The position numbers and the translations under genes were made by a program. Below the pieces are notes generated by a model that was not told the origin of the DNA, did not search any database, and saw only the letters and a program-made list of their open reading frames with translations. A stretch of 64,000 nt of DNA from Lutraria lutraria (lineage: Eukaryota; Mollusca; Bivalvia; Venerida; Mactridae). The stretch spans positions 8,396,138-8,460,137 of the forward strand of contig OZ026833.1 in the NCBI GenBank assembly GCA_964023205.1, read 5' to 3'. Below are positions 20,855-33,397 of this stretch, piece by piece (within the stretch, counting starts at the first letter, position 1; each line of letters opens with the position of its first letter).

Positions 20855-23088
20855 TCTCAGAAATTATCTCGGAACATACTGTGGAGTCTTTGATATTTAA
20901 TAACACATAATATCGATGTATATAAGACATGATAAAATCTAAGTACAAAACATCGCCAAATAAAACTGTTACTAGTAGAAATAAACGCTCGCTGTACGGT
21001 CAGATTTTAGGGTATTAAAAAGTCGTACGGAGACGTATCTTACCGGAAAATATAGAGAGAAATATGCTGTCGCGTGTCTAATTTTTGGATTGGTTAGTAA
21101 CTTAAATAAACTAGTAGTAATAAATAAGATGCGTTACTTTTGAATTTTAGTATGCTTTGACTTTTTGTGCTTGTTAATGCTAAACTATGCATATCTGTGT
21201 GTATGATTTTACATGTACATATATGTGATGACTATTTGACGTTATGACTTAACTGCTTTATGATAATCAAGAAATAGATTAGTAAAAATTAAAAATGATC
21301 AATTTCTATTCCTTTTGTATTATAATTATGGTGATGATGTCTCGATTATTGTATTTATTGTGTGGTGATAGTATAAAGCACTACAGCTGTATTCATGAAA
21401 TAAAGAATAGTTAAAAAATGGTACCGAATTTCTACACTACCGTTAAGAGGTCACCCGCCTTATGCAGTCAATTTGGTCATTTCCCTTGACTGGCTGTTTC
21501 AGACAGGTTGGACTGGACTTACAGTGCTTTGATATGTATAAAAACAATTAGTATATTCATTGTTGTCTTTTTAATGTTTAGTTCTGTTTGATGTAATACA
21601 TACTATAGTCAATGAATTCTATATTTCATACTGTGCTTTAGCATATGCCAAATAAATAAGATGCATATCTTCTGTTCTGTTCTGTTGTATATGTATACAA
21701 AATAAATCTAGAATAGATCTAGAATAGTGAAGTGGTAGTTACAATATTTTTGTGCTACGTGACCTAGCTGCATTAATCAATAGTATTTCCCCACGACCCT
21801 AGCCCGACGAACTGTACACCCAATTACTCACCTTTTTTTAGATTTCCACACGCTTTCAAGAGCCAAAATTACTTCTATGTATAATGTATACCTACCTTGC
21901 CTTTTTTAATGGGCGTGTAACAGAAACAAATATTTGTTTAGCCTATTTTAAACGGTTTCTCACAATCGTAACTACTCGGGCATTTCCGTAGCTGAGAAAT
22001 ACTTTCTTTAGACAAACCCCGAGGAGTTACGAATGCGTACATAAACTTGTGAAGGGTTTCAAATTTAAGTTATGCGGTTTCCGGTCATTACTTTTTCAAC
22101 ACTGTAGGTACAAGTTTTCAAGAATCATTCTCAGAATTACAGACTTACAAACGTATTTTTATAAATGAAGCATCAAATTCCAATTGAAAGAGAAATATAT
22201 TGTTATCATCGTTGAATTCCCAGGGTCTGCAATGATGGAAAGTATAGTCTCTATGTGAACAACAACAACAAAATGGGTTTCTCACTGAGTTCCCTACCCT
22301 ATCACTACGTTTAACTTAGTGGTTTGTAATCAGCAAAATTGGGAACCAGGCTAACTGATCATGAAGTTATCAATTTTGTTCGGTGTTTTATGTAATCCTC
22401 GTGAAAGACAATAACATCAATAGATGGCATTTTGGTGTCTTTGTGAGAGGAGTGAGAAAGCACTTGGGTCTCGTACACAAGAAACCACGGCAGCCACATA
22501 ACCACTCAACGTTGAGGAAGATTGTCTTAGATCGTATTGTCTGTGATGGATTGTTTGAAATAATTAAGAAATTCATTCAGAGAACATGAGCTACGCCCAT
22601 GATTCGAACTCACAGGTATTAAAGGCACGACGTATGGAACAGACATTCTGCTGTGTGGATATCGCCGATTTCTCACGCTGTCTATATTAGCTGCAGTGCG
22701 TTAAAGGGAAACGTTAAAAACATTTGCCAGCAGTCGCTTACGGTCTGTTTGTGGAAACCGTTTGCAAACGCAAACAGAGTTAGCGGTATGGGCGAGGTGT
22801 AAAACGCGGATCCAGATCCGAATCCAAAGTAGATTGTTTAAGGGAAATAAAGGGGTGTTACGGATCCATTCTGTATAAATTGGCAGAATAGGACAAAATT
22901 GGAACCAAATAAAAGCTGAATATTGCAGCGTTGTGTTTACAACTGGCTGGATGACATATATTGAAACAGTTTCTTCAGCTGAACGCACTACTGTACCAAT
23001 GTAATGTACGGAGATATATTATCTCCCTTTGTTAATAAAACTACCTTTGATGCGGTAAATAACTTTAAAATAAGATACAAGAATGGGT
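20855..23088. other. 3' flank and gene-free stretch
   Basis: Candidate polyadenylation signals at 20959 and 20980, more AATAAA at 21400-21710. A repeat-like segment at 21765-22060 resembles 10440-10620. At 22590-22665 a minus-strand B-box-like 'gagttcgaatcatggg' suggests a worn SINE. No exon is supported. Confidence 0.5.
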
Positions 23089-23308
23089 ACAGTGCAATCT
23101 CCCCAAGCAACACCCTTTGGGAGGAGCAAAGGTATGTTGTTGTTGTTTGTTGAGAGGTTGTTGCTCTAGAGAGGTTGTTGCTCTAGAGAGGTTATTGCTC
23201 TAGAGAGGTTGAATTAATAGTTAAATTGTACAATTGGGAAAATCATGCTGATGTTGATGGGAGGTTGTTGATCAAGAGAGGGCCGCTCTGGAGAGGTTGT
23301 ACTGTACG
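23089..23308. mobile_element. MITE family B, copy with internal triplication
   Basis: Starts 'cagtgcaatctccccaagca' and ends 'ctctggagaggttgtactg'. The module 'ttgctctagagaggtt' is present three times in a row (23160-23211), unlike the other copies. Confidence 0.75.
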
Positions 23309-24164
23309 CTCTTTATACATTCCACACAAAAATTTGATGAAACTTTGGTGGGTACGATACAAAATTATCTTAAAAATCTTCAAATTCCATAAATTATGGA
23401 AACAATCTCTGATTAATTCATAATCAAGCATCGTCCGGACACGTTGTAAAATTTTCATAGAAAGGCATGAATTATATCTTAACGGGAAAAATATATTCTA
23501 TTGACTTTAAAGTCCCATAAGCTTATAACTGTATTGGTCTTAATAGTTTCTGTTTGTTCTATAACAGAGGAATCCGGTGTGCTTTCCTCCCGTGCATACT
23601 TTATAGCAAGAAATAAATACTATTATAGAACACCTGTGTTTTTCCGCAGTCATGCTATGCACACGTAGTAAAGTGACGTCACGCGCTCTACATATTTAAA
23701 GTTTACAAAAGTAAAATTCACAGTGAAATGACTGTTTTCAGACGAAAAAGGGCTTGTTTCGTCGGTAATAATTATCTTCGGATAATATCAGCAATTAAAT
23801 GTGTTTGCATATATTTTTCTACAGCAAAAAGCTAATGGGGCTTTAATAACTTACAGAAATGTAACCTTGGTCACAGAAATGTATCGAATTGACCCAAACA
23901 GTTTTACTGATAAATAATCAGACAGAATGCATTGTCAATAATTTCAAACAATAGCTTAAATTGATTCTGTATATTGAATGTAACAACGGAAGTATTCTTT
24001 ATTTGTTTAAAGCTATATTGAGATCATATAACACTGTGCAGTCAATAAACCATACACACGGTCTTGTCATTATTATACTGTTGTAATCAATGCAAAGCTT
24101 AACATAGTCAGGGGCGGATCAAAATTATCCGATTCAAAGGAACAAGTTTTAGTTATGTTTGTTT

Positions 24165-24405
24165 GTTTAATTTGGTTTTACGCCCCTTTTCAACTGTCAG
24201 AGTCATATGAGGCGGACAGTTCACCTAACCATTGTTCCTGGGAAGAACCAGTTCTAGACTCCCATCCTCCGTAAGCAACTGTCTACTTTCTCACATAAAG
24301 AGACGTGGTCAGTAGCTGGGCTCGAACCTACGACTCTCCATCAGTTAGTGGTTACACTGATTTGAAGTCAGCGATCTTAGCCACCCGACCACGGAGGCGG
24401 GTCTT
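24165..24405 (-). mobile_element. tRNA-derived SINE, 'group 2', minus strand
   Basis: The minus strand reads 'cctccgtggtcgggtggcta' (A box), 'gtaggttcgagcccagct' (B box) and the usual body, ending 'ctgacagttgaaaaggggcg'. This is one of the best preserved copies. Confidence 0.8.
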
Positions 24406-24886
24406 TTCGTTATGTACTTGTATACAAATGCGCATGTACGAAAATCTTGTCACTGAGACGCAAATTAAGTACTTGTATTTTATTCAGTGTATCCGCTTTC
24501 CGTGATTTAATATGTGGCTTATATTCATGTACATTTGTGGTGTAATGAGCTAACCTCTTTTTATACTTCCGACTCACAGACAGACAACTTCTATACTTCG
24601 TATATGCGATGAGGAGCCCCAGATACGTTTATAACAATAGCAATTGTTTTTATCCTAGATGTATGACCGATTATTAGAAATAATATTCCGTGTTTTGGGT
24701 GGGGTTTGATTTAGTGGGAGTTTTGGATAGATTAAAGCTTTCGGGGAAGGTGGGATATTCTCCCGAGGAACTCCTCTTTTTATCTATGTTTTATGGGTCG
24801 GGCATGTAGGTTCTATGTAGGTTATAATTTCGTACATAGATATCGTATCGGTATATAAGGACCACTGGTTCGGAAATTGGTTGCTG

Positions 24887-25252
24887 TTAAAGGGGCATAC
24901 CCTACAACTTGGTGCATCTAGAATCAAGGCAAAATTATGATAAATTAGAAGCTTGTATAGAAAAAAGCTGACGAAGAAAGTTTGAGCCAAAAATTCATCC
25001 AATTAAAAATAAAATTACAAAAAATATTAGTTTCCATAAAAGATCGGAAACCCTTTGGAACTTGTTGTACAATTTTTGGGTGGAAGTGATTTATTATTCA
25101 TAGCTATGATTTTTTAGGCTAATACCTAAACTAGTCATTTTATGACCCAAGTTCTTCTTGCAATTACCCATTATATATTGTTTTACATATACATCTATCA
25201 CATTTTTACACTTTCAAGGAATGTTTGTCAGTTGTAGGGTATGCCCCTTTAA
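24887..25252. mobile_element. TTAA-flanked MITE
   Basis: Inverted ends AGGGGCATACCCTACAACT (left, from 24891) and AGTTGTAGGGTATGCCCCT (right, to 25248) sit between TTAA copies, as for piggyBac-type insertion. The sequences outside ('aaggaccactggttcgg' at left; 'accgaactggtcgct' and 'agggtccactgta' at right) mirror each other, so it appears to have landed in another palindromic element. Confidence 0.8.
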
Positions 25253-26399
25253 AACGAGATAGTCTTTATACCGAACTGGTCGCTAAATAAGGGTCCACTG
25301 TATTTACTCATATGTACTGTATATATAGCCAACGTAATATACACAGCTGATATTTGATATATCGATGAACAAAACGTTTGGTGAAGTATAAATGTTAAAT
25401 TATCCGTTTGCTTTAACAATGCCAATCTTTACAAATTATAAACGTCTTGTTAAGCTGTTAAAGAAACGAATACACGAATTAAGCAGTCTTTATCAAAACT
25501 GATTAATAAAATATCGTCTGCCATTGACGTAAAAAGATTCGTGACCTTAAATTCTGTTGGAAAATCGACAAAGCTTTTCAAAGACTTGAAGATAAGTAGA
25601 GTTTTGTGTTAAAACAGCTTTAGTGCATGTATACAACGGATTAATTGTATGTTAAACACTGCTAACAAAATACACTATTCAACAACTTTGAAAAAACAAT
25701 CTTTTTTTTCTTTTTTTAGTTGTAGTTTTTTTACATCAAATTTAAAAAATGAACGTTCATATACCAACGGAGTGAATTGACAGCGTGTTCAAAAAAATAT
25801 TATGGATTGCATTGTGTATTGATTTTTCGTGAAGTCTTTGATCATTGTAAAAAAAAACTTTATGTAAAGACTGAACGTAATAAATTATACATCGACGTGA
25901 CATTGAGCAAGCCTCGTGTATGTAGTTATACAGTGAATGTGCCAATTTTAGAACAATTGAAAGCGAATTAAATGGAATATAATTAATTTAATGTCTTTTG
26001 AATAAGATTGCTTGAAATATAGTCTGTTCCGAATGAATAATTAATCGGTTCGCACTTCGATCTGTACAAAAGAAACGGCGCACGAACTTGTGCATGCAAA
26101 TATTACTTAACAACCGCATCTAAATGCACTCGAACGCTGAACAGGAATTTTACTAGTTGCACGAACCTAGCTAGTTTGACACCAGATAGATATTTCACGC
26201 ATATTGGATTAAATTTGTAATTCCAGGTGGATTATTGTATATCAGTTGAGGATCTATTTATTCGTTCAAGCATCGCATTGTTGGTATATACTCACCAAAG
26301 GATAATTGTAAACTCAAGCTATCAATAAAATTGAAGGGTATTATCTGGAATTTAAAAGATTGTAATTGAAACGAAAAAAAAAAAAAAAAACTGTAAAAA
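25253..26399. other. Gene-free stretch
   Basis: AT-rich. I see no exon or clear repeat, apart from short T runs and a 17-base A run just before 26390. Confidence 0.5.
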
Positions 26400-26741
26400 A
26401 TGCCTTCTTTATCTTCACCGTGGTTTCATCAAACCGGAAGTGCGCATGATATTCACGCACATGTCCCGAAGTCACCGAGTCAGGGCTCTATGAGCGAAGC
26501 GGAGATGACGGAATTGAACAAACGCCTTCTGAGACCAACAACCTCGTCAAAAGCTAAGAAAACTCAGGCATGGAAGCTGGACAGTGCTTTTATCGACCAG
26601 GGGCGACATTCCTGGTCTAAAATGGAGCTTTTTGAAGACTGCAAGAAATGTATGTGGACGAATGACGGTACCATTAAACATTCGTGCAAAACAAGACCTA
26701 CAGAGAAGAAAAGTAAGGCTACCAGAAACCCATATCTTTGA
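26400..26741 (+). CDS. Hypothetical small protein, 113 aa
   Basis: An uninterrupted ATG frame to TGA with base composition richer in GC than its flanks and ordinary-looking amino-acid use. It begins MPSLSSPWFHQTGSAHDIHA; the middle reads SEAEMTELNKRLLRPTTS, and the end is basic, with three Cys (ELFEDCKKCMWTNDGTIKHS). There is no signal peptide or membrane segment. A GTAAGG inside the frame (26714) is a possible donor, in which case the last 9 residues are intronic and the gene continues. No promoter was recognised, and a 17-base A run lies just upstream. I do not recognise the family. Confidence 0.45.
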   Translation: MPSLSSPWFHQTGSAHDIHAHVPKSPSQGSMSEAEMTELNKRLLRPTTSSKAKKTQAWKLDSAFIDQGRHSWSKMELFEDCKKCMWTNDGTIKHSCKTRPTEKKSKATRNPYL

Positions 26742-27429
26742 TGACGTCATAGAAATTGCGTCACTAGACTTTATATACAATATTTTTACTTGGCATTGAA
26801 TCATATTCTCCGTTGTTGTTAGTTTTGGACATAAATTATTTATGTGAATGTAATAACAGATTGCTAATTTCAACCTTTTTTGTCGTCTACTCAAAAATGA
26901 GTAGATGTTGGATTTTTTGGCGAATTTTAGAAAAGATAAACCTTAAAAAGATCTCTTACAATATATCTACACAATAATAGTAGCACTTGATCATTAGAAA
27001 ATTGTGTGAGCTTTTTATGTGTACATGTATATGAAATATTTAGGCACTCCTTTGAAAATATTTAAAGTTCAGAATTCTATAAAAATTGGACAGTAGAATT
27101 TGAACTTCAATATTTGTATATATATTTGAAGAAAAGCTCATGAATTAGTAGATCTACTTAAAAACGATGCATCTACAATAATCAGATTAAAAAAGCGGAA
27201 GAAATCTTACTATCTAATTAAAGCAAACAAATAGATAGCTTTCGCTTTCATCGTCAAAATGGTATGTGATATGTAGATATGTGTATGTATGTGTGCTATG
27301 TTAAAGATATTTAGACGAAGGGTGCTCGTACTTGATTATACTTATAGTCATTATTTAAGTCTGTTTGTTTTGTTTAGATGTGTATGTAGGCCTATTATAT
27401 GTGAAGCTATCGATATTCTTCTTTGTATG
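26742..27429. other. Gene-free stretch
   Basis: AT-rich; no exon or repeat seen. Confidence 0.5.
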
Positions 27430-27675
27430 AACGGCCGCGTCCATGGTCCAGTGGGTAATTTAAGGGCGATACGGGTTCGATTCCCGGGTCCCGACAGGTC
27501 ATACCCTTCCAGCATGAAAATTTGACAAAAATGACGATTTTTCCTCCACGTGTGGAGAAGTTGCCGATTCCTTGTGGAAGGGTAAGTGAGTGCTGGTTAG
27601 AATACCGTCCAGTGCATCAGCCGCTGTATAATACTGACACATTGTTAAAAACGGCGTTAAACTCAAATGAATAGT
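27430..27675 (+). mobile_element. tRNA-derived SINE, 'group 4'
   Basis: A box 'catggtccagtgggtaatt', near-perfect B box 'gggttcgattcccgg', body 'ccacgtgtggagaagttgcc', tail 'cattgttaaaaacggcgtta'. The tail is shared with the group 1 element at 5048. Confidence 0.75.
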
Positions 27676-28666
27676 TTGTACGGTTTAAAAAAAATGTTGA
27701 AGTTCTTCCCAAATAATCATGACAACGACAGGGTTAGGTGATAGAATACCATGCGGCTATTTATCGTTTTCCTTCGATATTGAAATAAAACTTATAATAC
27801 TTAAACCTTTGGTCCGATGACAATAATTTAAGGGTCGATTTAAAATTCTGGCATCTGATTGGTTTAGATTGAGCATTATCCAAGAACTGACCAATGATGC
27901 GCTTGCGTTCTGCGATCTAAACAAACTTTTGTGAACGTAGTCCCGGGGTCGAATTTAATATGTGTGATTTAGATTTTTTTAACTAAGCAAACAACGCTTG
28001 TATTTTGTATAAACATTACTCGACTTGAGTGCAAATTAGGAAACTTTTGGCAGTCCAGTTTGTCCTTACAATTTCTATTTAATAGGTTTTTACATTTTCT
28101 GATAACATATCTTGCAGTGAAATATCTCATTCACTAAGCTTTTGATATATGTATGTTTTCTACGATAAGCCACACTCAACCGGTAAGCTTGATTTATTCT
28201 CTTATTAATTTCGTGCAACTTTTGTAAAATGAATACCTAGTCACTTTAAGCGTCGGCTGGTGAAACTAAAATGTTACTTTGATCTCGATGTACGAGTTAT
28301 ATTAGGTTATACATTTGTAAAATAGACACATTGATATCATTTAAAGATATTGACTTAGATTAGTACATAGCTGTCTTATATAGAAGTTCTGTAGATTCTT
28401 GACTTGTCCTGGTTCTACACATCGTCTGTGATATTACCGACTTGCTAGAATGTATAAATCAAAGTACTGAAAGTACACATGGAAATTGAACTTACGTAGA
28501 CTTGCACTTAACATTTTCCATGAACTAAAACAAACTGGGTTTCCTTAATTGGAGCGTTTTAATTTCGAACGTTCATATTGATATATTCATATGAATGTGT
28601 ACTAGTGTACAGTTTTTCTCTAAGTCACATGTAAAACTAGAATAGTATGCTTAAAACTGTAAACTT

Positions 28667-28806
28667 CATGTGAATGAAGGCCATTCTTTAAAAAAACGTC
28701 ATTGATTATTAAGAACATTCTGACTATACTATTAAATCGAATACAAACCACCTGTCAATAATGATCCTATTTTGTCTTTCCCAAGGGTGGTCTTTGTTCA
28801 CATGTT
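28667..28806. mobile_element. MITE family A, truncated
   Basis: Retains 'gaatgaaggccattcttt', 'accacctgtcaataatg' and 'tctttcccaagggtggtctt'; the outer CAGT ends are lost. Confidence 0.55.
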
Positions 28807-29094
28807 GTATTGTGTCGTGTTAAACATGTATTATTTTATTATTTTATATTACACAGTTATCTATATATTATAATTATATATTAATGTACAAGTCACTGTC
28901 ACATTGCATTTGTTCGTTAGATATATTTATACTCTACATTCAATGTTTGTTTTATGCTTTGCCAATTGTTAATTCATATAATTTCTCAGTGTATTTTATT
29001 AAAAATATTGGTGTATATATAATGTGCTAATGTATTTTATTTTTAGTATTTTGGACATAGGTGTACGTTCCTAATGTTTAACAACATAGAACGT

Positions 29095-30215
29095 AATGTT
29101 CTTCTTCTTCATTTTCCTCTTCTTCTCTTTCTTCTTCTTCTCTTTCCTCTTCTTCTCTTTCTTCTTCTTCATCTTCTTCTTCTTCTCCTGCTTCTTTCCC
29201 CTCTTCTGCTTCTTTTTTTTCTCTTATTATTCTCCTTTTCCCTCTTCATCATCGTCATCATCTTTTTCTTCTTTTCTGCCCTCATCTTATTATCCTTCTT
29301 CTTTTCTTTCTTCATATAATTCTTTTTCTTCTTTTCTGTCCTCTTCTTATTCTTCTTTTTCCTGTTCTTTTCATTCTTCTTCTTCTTTTCTGTCCTCTTC
29401 TTATTCTTCTTTTTCCTGTTCTTTTCATTCTTCTCCTTCTTTTCTGTCCTCTTTTTATTCTTCTTTTTCCTGTTCTTTTCATTCTTCTTCTTCTTTCTGC
29501 CCTCATCTTATTATCCTTCTTCTTTTCTTTCTTCATATAATTATTTTTTCTTCTTTTCTGTCCTCTTCTTATTCTTCTTTTTCCTGTTCTTTTCATTCTT
29601 CTCCTTCTTTTCTGTCCTCTTTTTATTCTTCTTTTTCCTGTTCTTTTCATTCTTCTCTTTCTTTTCTGTCCTCTTTTTATTCTTCTTTTTCCTGTTCTTT
29701 TCATTCTTCTTCTTCTTTTCTGCCCTCATCTTATTATCCTTCTTCTTTTCTTTCTTCATATAATTATTTTTTCTTCTTTTCTGTCCTCTTCTTATTCTTC
29801 TTTTTCCTGTTCTTTTCATTCTTCTCCTTCTTTTCTGTTCTCTTTTTATTCTTCTTTTTCCTGTTCTTTTCATTCTTCTCTTTCTTTTCTGTCCTCTTCT
29901 TATTCTTCTTTTTTTCATTCTTCTTCTTCTTTTCTGCCCTCATCTTATTATCCTTCTTCTTTTCTTTCTTCATATAATTATTTTTTCTTCTTTTCTGTCC
30001 TCTTCTTATTCTTCTTTTTCCTGTTCTTTTCATTCTTCTCCTTCTTTTCTGTCCTCTTTTTATTCTTCTTTTTCCTGTTCTTCTCATTCTTCTTCTTCTT
30101 TTCTGTCCTCATCTCATTATTTTTTTTCTTTTCGCCCTTCTTCTTCATTATTTCCCTCTTCCTCTTTTTCTTCTTCTTGTTTCTCTTCTTCCAGTTCTTC
30201 TTCTTCTAGTACCGT
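29095..30215 (+). repeat. 1.1-kb CTT-rich higher-order tandem repeat
   Basis: Almost pure pyrimidine on the plus strand. The short unit is 54 bp (for example 'ctgtcctcttcttattcttc' recurring at 29336 and 29390). Blocks ending in 'cttcatataatta' recur at about 29313, 29534, 29757 and 29971, giving a higher-order period of roughly 214 to 223 bp. It keeps S/F-rich (+) and K/R-rich (-) frames open without being coding. Confidence 0.95.
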
Positions 30216-30297
30216 ACACATACCACGCTGGAGGAATCATCGGACATTTAGGAACATTCATGTAGTTGACGACACGCCGTCCTAATGCAAAAACAGC

Positions 30298-30600
30298 CCG
30301 CCCGGCTAGGTCAGTGGTTATAGCGTTTGTCTACAGATCAAGAGGTTGTGAGTTCGAACCCCGTGCGAGGCTCACACTGTCCGTGACAAATTTGACTGAA
30401 GATATTACATCCTATGTTAAATTGTCCTCCACTTCTAAATTATGTGGGGTAGCTTGGCAGAAGCTTACGGATAGAATGTGGTTCGTACTGGTTAAGGCCC
30501 AAATGAAGTCCCGGACAGCTGGTTAGGATAACCGCCCGCCACGATATGACTGAAATAATACAAACAAACATACAAATAAACAAACAAACAATACAAAAAC
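30298..30600 (+). mobile_element. tRNA-derived SINE, 'group 1'
   Basis: A box 'ggctaggtcagtggttatag', B box 'gagttcgaaccccgt', body as at 5048, ending in an (AAAC/AAAT)n-type tail. Confidence 0.8.
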
Positions 30601-31875
30601 AAGTACAATTGAATTTTAAAAGGCGGCTAATTTCGTCAAAATCTTGTAAATCAGACAGATATTTTAGACGCGTGTCCTCCGCCAATTTTATGTAATGTAC
30701 ATTGCTTTATTTATGTTCATGGGAGATTAAGATTGTGTGGGATTTATACACTATTTATGAACGTCTCACTACACAAGGTCAACCCTGTGTACAAAATTCA
30801 ACCAAGGTTGAGAACGGACTTAATGCAAAGGCGGACGAGGTTATTTGTATGGTATTTGAATCAGTAATTGGTCGCGTTTAAGAGTGATCATTATTCACAG
30901 CTAGGTGGATGCTAAACATTGGTTCACCTTCACGTATATCTTGTGACTGCGTCCAGTATATTTTCTTCTTTCCCACGATTGGAATTAAGCCTAATTAGCT
31001 TTTTGGATGCCAAAATAAAATTAGGTCTTTTACAGGTCTATAAACGGATGTCTTATATGTGAAACAGACTTTTACTTGCAATATAAATATTTCGAAATTT
31101 TCATTTTAAATAAAGAAATGTAGCACGGTATTGTTTCAATGATATTGCAAAAATAAGAAAAAGGCATCTGACAACGTTTGAACGAGATGTGACAAAAGAC
31201 AGGCATTATCTAAACCTTTATATAATTTTTGAGCAAATAAAATATATTTCTTAAATTTTAATATCATTATATCTATATTGTTCTGTATTACTATATGGAC
31301 CCTTAAGATGTGAGCTGAATTTTAAAATACGCTTTTAAAAAATCGATTTAAGTCGTATTAACTATTAAGTATTCTAACATACCCCCAGCCAGGTGGTTTA
31401 TACAGTTCTAAACAATGAACTGCTTATTTATTGCATATAATAAATAACATTTAAACATGGTCTGAATAGAATTAAAAGATTATGTTAAACAAACTAAATA
31501 ACACAAGATTGCAACATTATATTGGTGTAAGACGTCTCGTCACGGTTATTAAAGAGATGTGTCCGTTTTTGATTCAAAATCGTTCAAACGTATTAAAGGA
31601 ATAAGTTCGTCATGAAAAAGAACTGTTTTTATCATGGCAACAAGTATTTATTTGTTTCAAATTGTAAACAAGATTCCCATGTGTGAAATCAAATAATTTG
31701 GCTCAATAGAATAATTTAACATATTGCACGTTTATTTTATATTCAAAACCCTGGAATTTTATGTCTAAATAATTCAACATGAATAACGGAAATGTATTCA
31801 AATTATATGTATTAAAGCAACGGCAATTATTAGCTGCTATCACAATTGAATGGTAATAATAAAACACATTATGTA
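30601..31875. other. Gene-free stretch
   Basis: AT-rich; nothing recognised on either strand. Confidence 0.5.
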
Positions 31876-32189
31876 CAGTACAACCTCCCCAGAGTGACCA
31901 TCTCTACAGCAACGACCCCTTTAGCAACAGCATGATTTTCACACTGTACGGTTTAACTACATGTACATGTATTCATTTAACCTACTGTGAAATCATCTAT
32001 TTTCGTTGGGGATTTAATGTCGTGGATTTTGTGGGTCGGCTCACCCACGAAATCAAATCCCCACGAATTTAAATGCAGAGGTAAGGTATTTCTTTTCAAA
32101 AATCAAAATAGTATCTAGAACAACAACCTCCCAACAACATCATTTGTTACCCCCAATGGGTGTTGCTTTAAAGAGGTTGCACTGTACTT
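31876..32189. mobile_element. MITE family B interrupted by another palindromic element
   Basis: Outer ends 'cagtacaacctccccagag' and 'aaagaggttgcactgta' belong to family B. Near 31980-32080 sits a second palindrome with arms 'cgttggggattt' and 'aaatccccacg' and a central 'gtgggtcggctcacccac', absent from the other copies. Confidence 0.75.
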
Positions 32190-32480
32190 AATTTTGTATT
32201 ATCATGTGAATTTCAGTACAGCAAGCATAATGATTAGTTAAAATATTATCAAAGTACGTTTCAAAAACTTATTTATGATATACAATGTAACACATAAAAA
32301 AGAACTATAAGCTAATCGGCGGCGAGGTGTAAACTATCAAATGTCAATAATACATTGTAGGGGGTAAGGCCATTAAGGTATGAAATATATAATTATATTA
32401 TTAAGTCCAACTGTATGTATTAGCCAATAAATCATAAATTTGTTGATTAAAACATAGGATATAGTCTAATAAAATATGTA
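32190..32480. other. Gene-free stretch
   Basis: No feature seen. Confidence 0.5.
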
Positions 32481-32660
32481 CAGTAAAACCTATGAACAAA
32501 GGCAACTCTTATGTGTTTTTTTTTCAAAATGATTTACCGATAACCCGTTTTATTCGGGAGTCATGTTTTTACTGAATGATCACTGGTAATTTTAATAGAA
32601 TGTTTTTATATACATGGTTGCCTTTATTTAGAGGTGGCCGCTAACACAGGTTTGGTCGTA
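32481..32660. mobile_element. MITE family A
   Basis: Starts 'cagtaaaacctatgaacaaa' and ends 'gctaacacaggtttggtcg'. The right end has drifted from the CAGT consensus. Confidence 0.65.
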
Positions 32661-32747
32661 CGGTATTTGATTAATTGAGACACGTGGGGCGAAGTGAGAC
32701 ACTAAGTTATTGTCAGTCGTGTGTGGTTGGCTTCAAACTACTCTGTA

Positions 32748-33397
32748 TAGGGTGCGTTCGATTCACTGTGCGGAACGTTCCGAACTGAAAGAACAGGAAT
32801 GAAATGGTAGGGAACAGTGTTCTGGGCAAGTTCCCACTGTGCCCGAAAAAGAGGTGGTGTGGCGTCATAGCCCGTGGAAAAATGGCCGACAACGTTTTCT
32901 GGCAATGCAATTGCGGAATGTTTTTTGCCACAGCACTAGCCGCCGAGGCACATAAGTGTTCAGAATTCCGTAAACATGTCTGACTACGTGAAATAAAAGA
33001 AAAATGTCCGTTTATACCTCATTGCTTTTCAGTTTTACTAATGCTTGTGTACAGAAGAGATTGGAACAATGTTTTATTCCAATCACGGGTCTGATCTGGG
33101 TTTCTGGCATATAAAAACATAAAATTATAATAAATGAACGATATTTTATTAGCCTATAAGTTAATCAGGCGTACCAGTTGTACCCCTTTCCAAGATCTGT
33201 TTATGAAAATTATTAATGGCTAACAACTGAGAAACCATAATTCAGTCAAGGTGACTTCTACTTTGTAGTAATAATAATACTGACTACAAATTTAATATCA
33301 TTTGCCGCCATATTGGTTTTAGCGCTTCCTGTACCGTGGCATTCGATTCTGGAACAGGTTCTGTACAAGTACAGCACAGTGAATCGAATGCACCCTA
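32748..33397. mobile_element. 650-bp element with inverted ends AGGGTGCGTTCGATTCACTG
   Basis: The left end (from 32748) and right end (to 33397, 'cagtgaatcgaatgcaccct') are inverted with one mismatch over about 24 bp. No transposase frame was found. TIR shape suggests PIF/Harbinger- or hAT-like, but no clear target duplication decides this. Confidence 0.65.

Noticed and set aside
29096..30087. Long Ser/Phe-rich (+) and Lys/Arg-rich (-) frames
   Set aside because: Low-complexity CTT repeat; no start context, splice signals or non-repetitive protein sequence.
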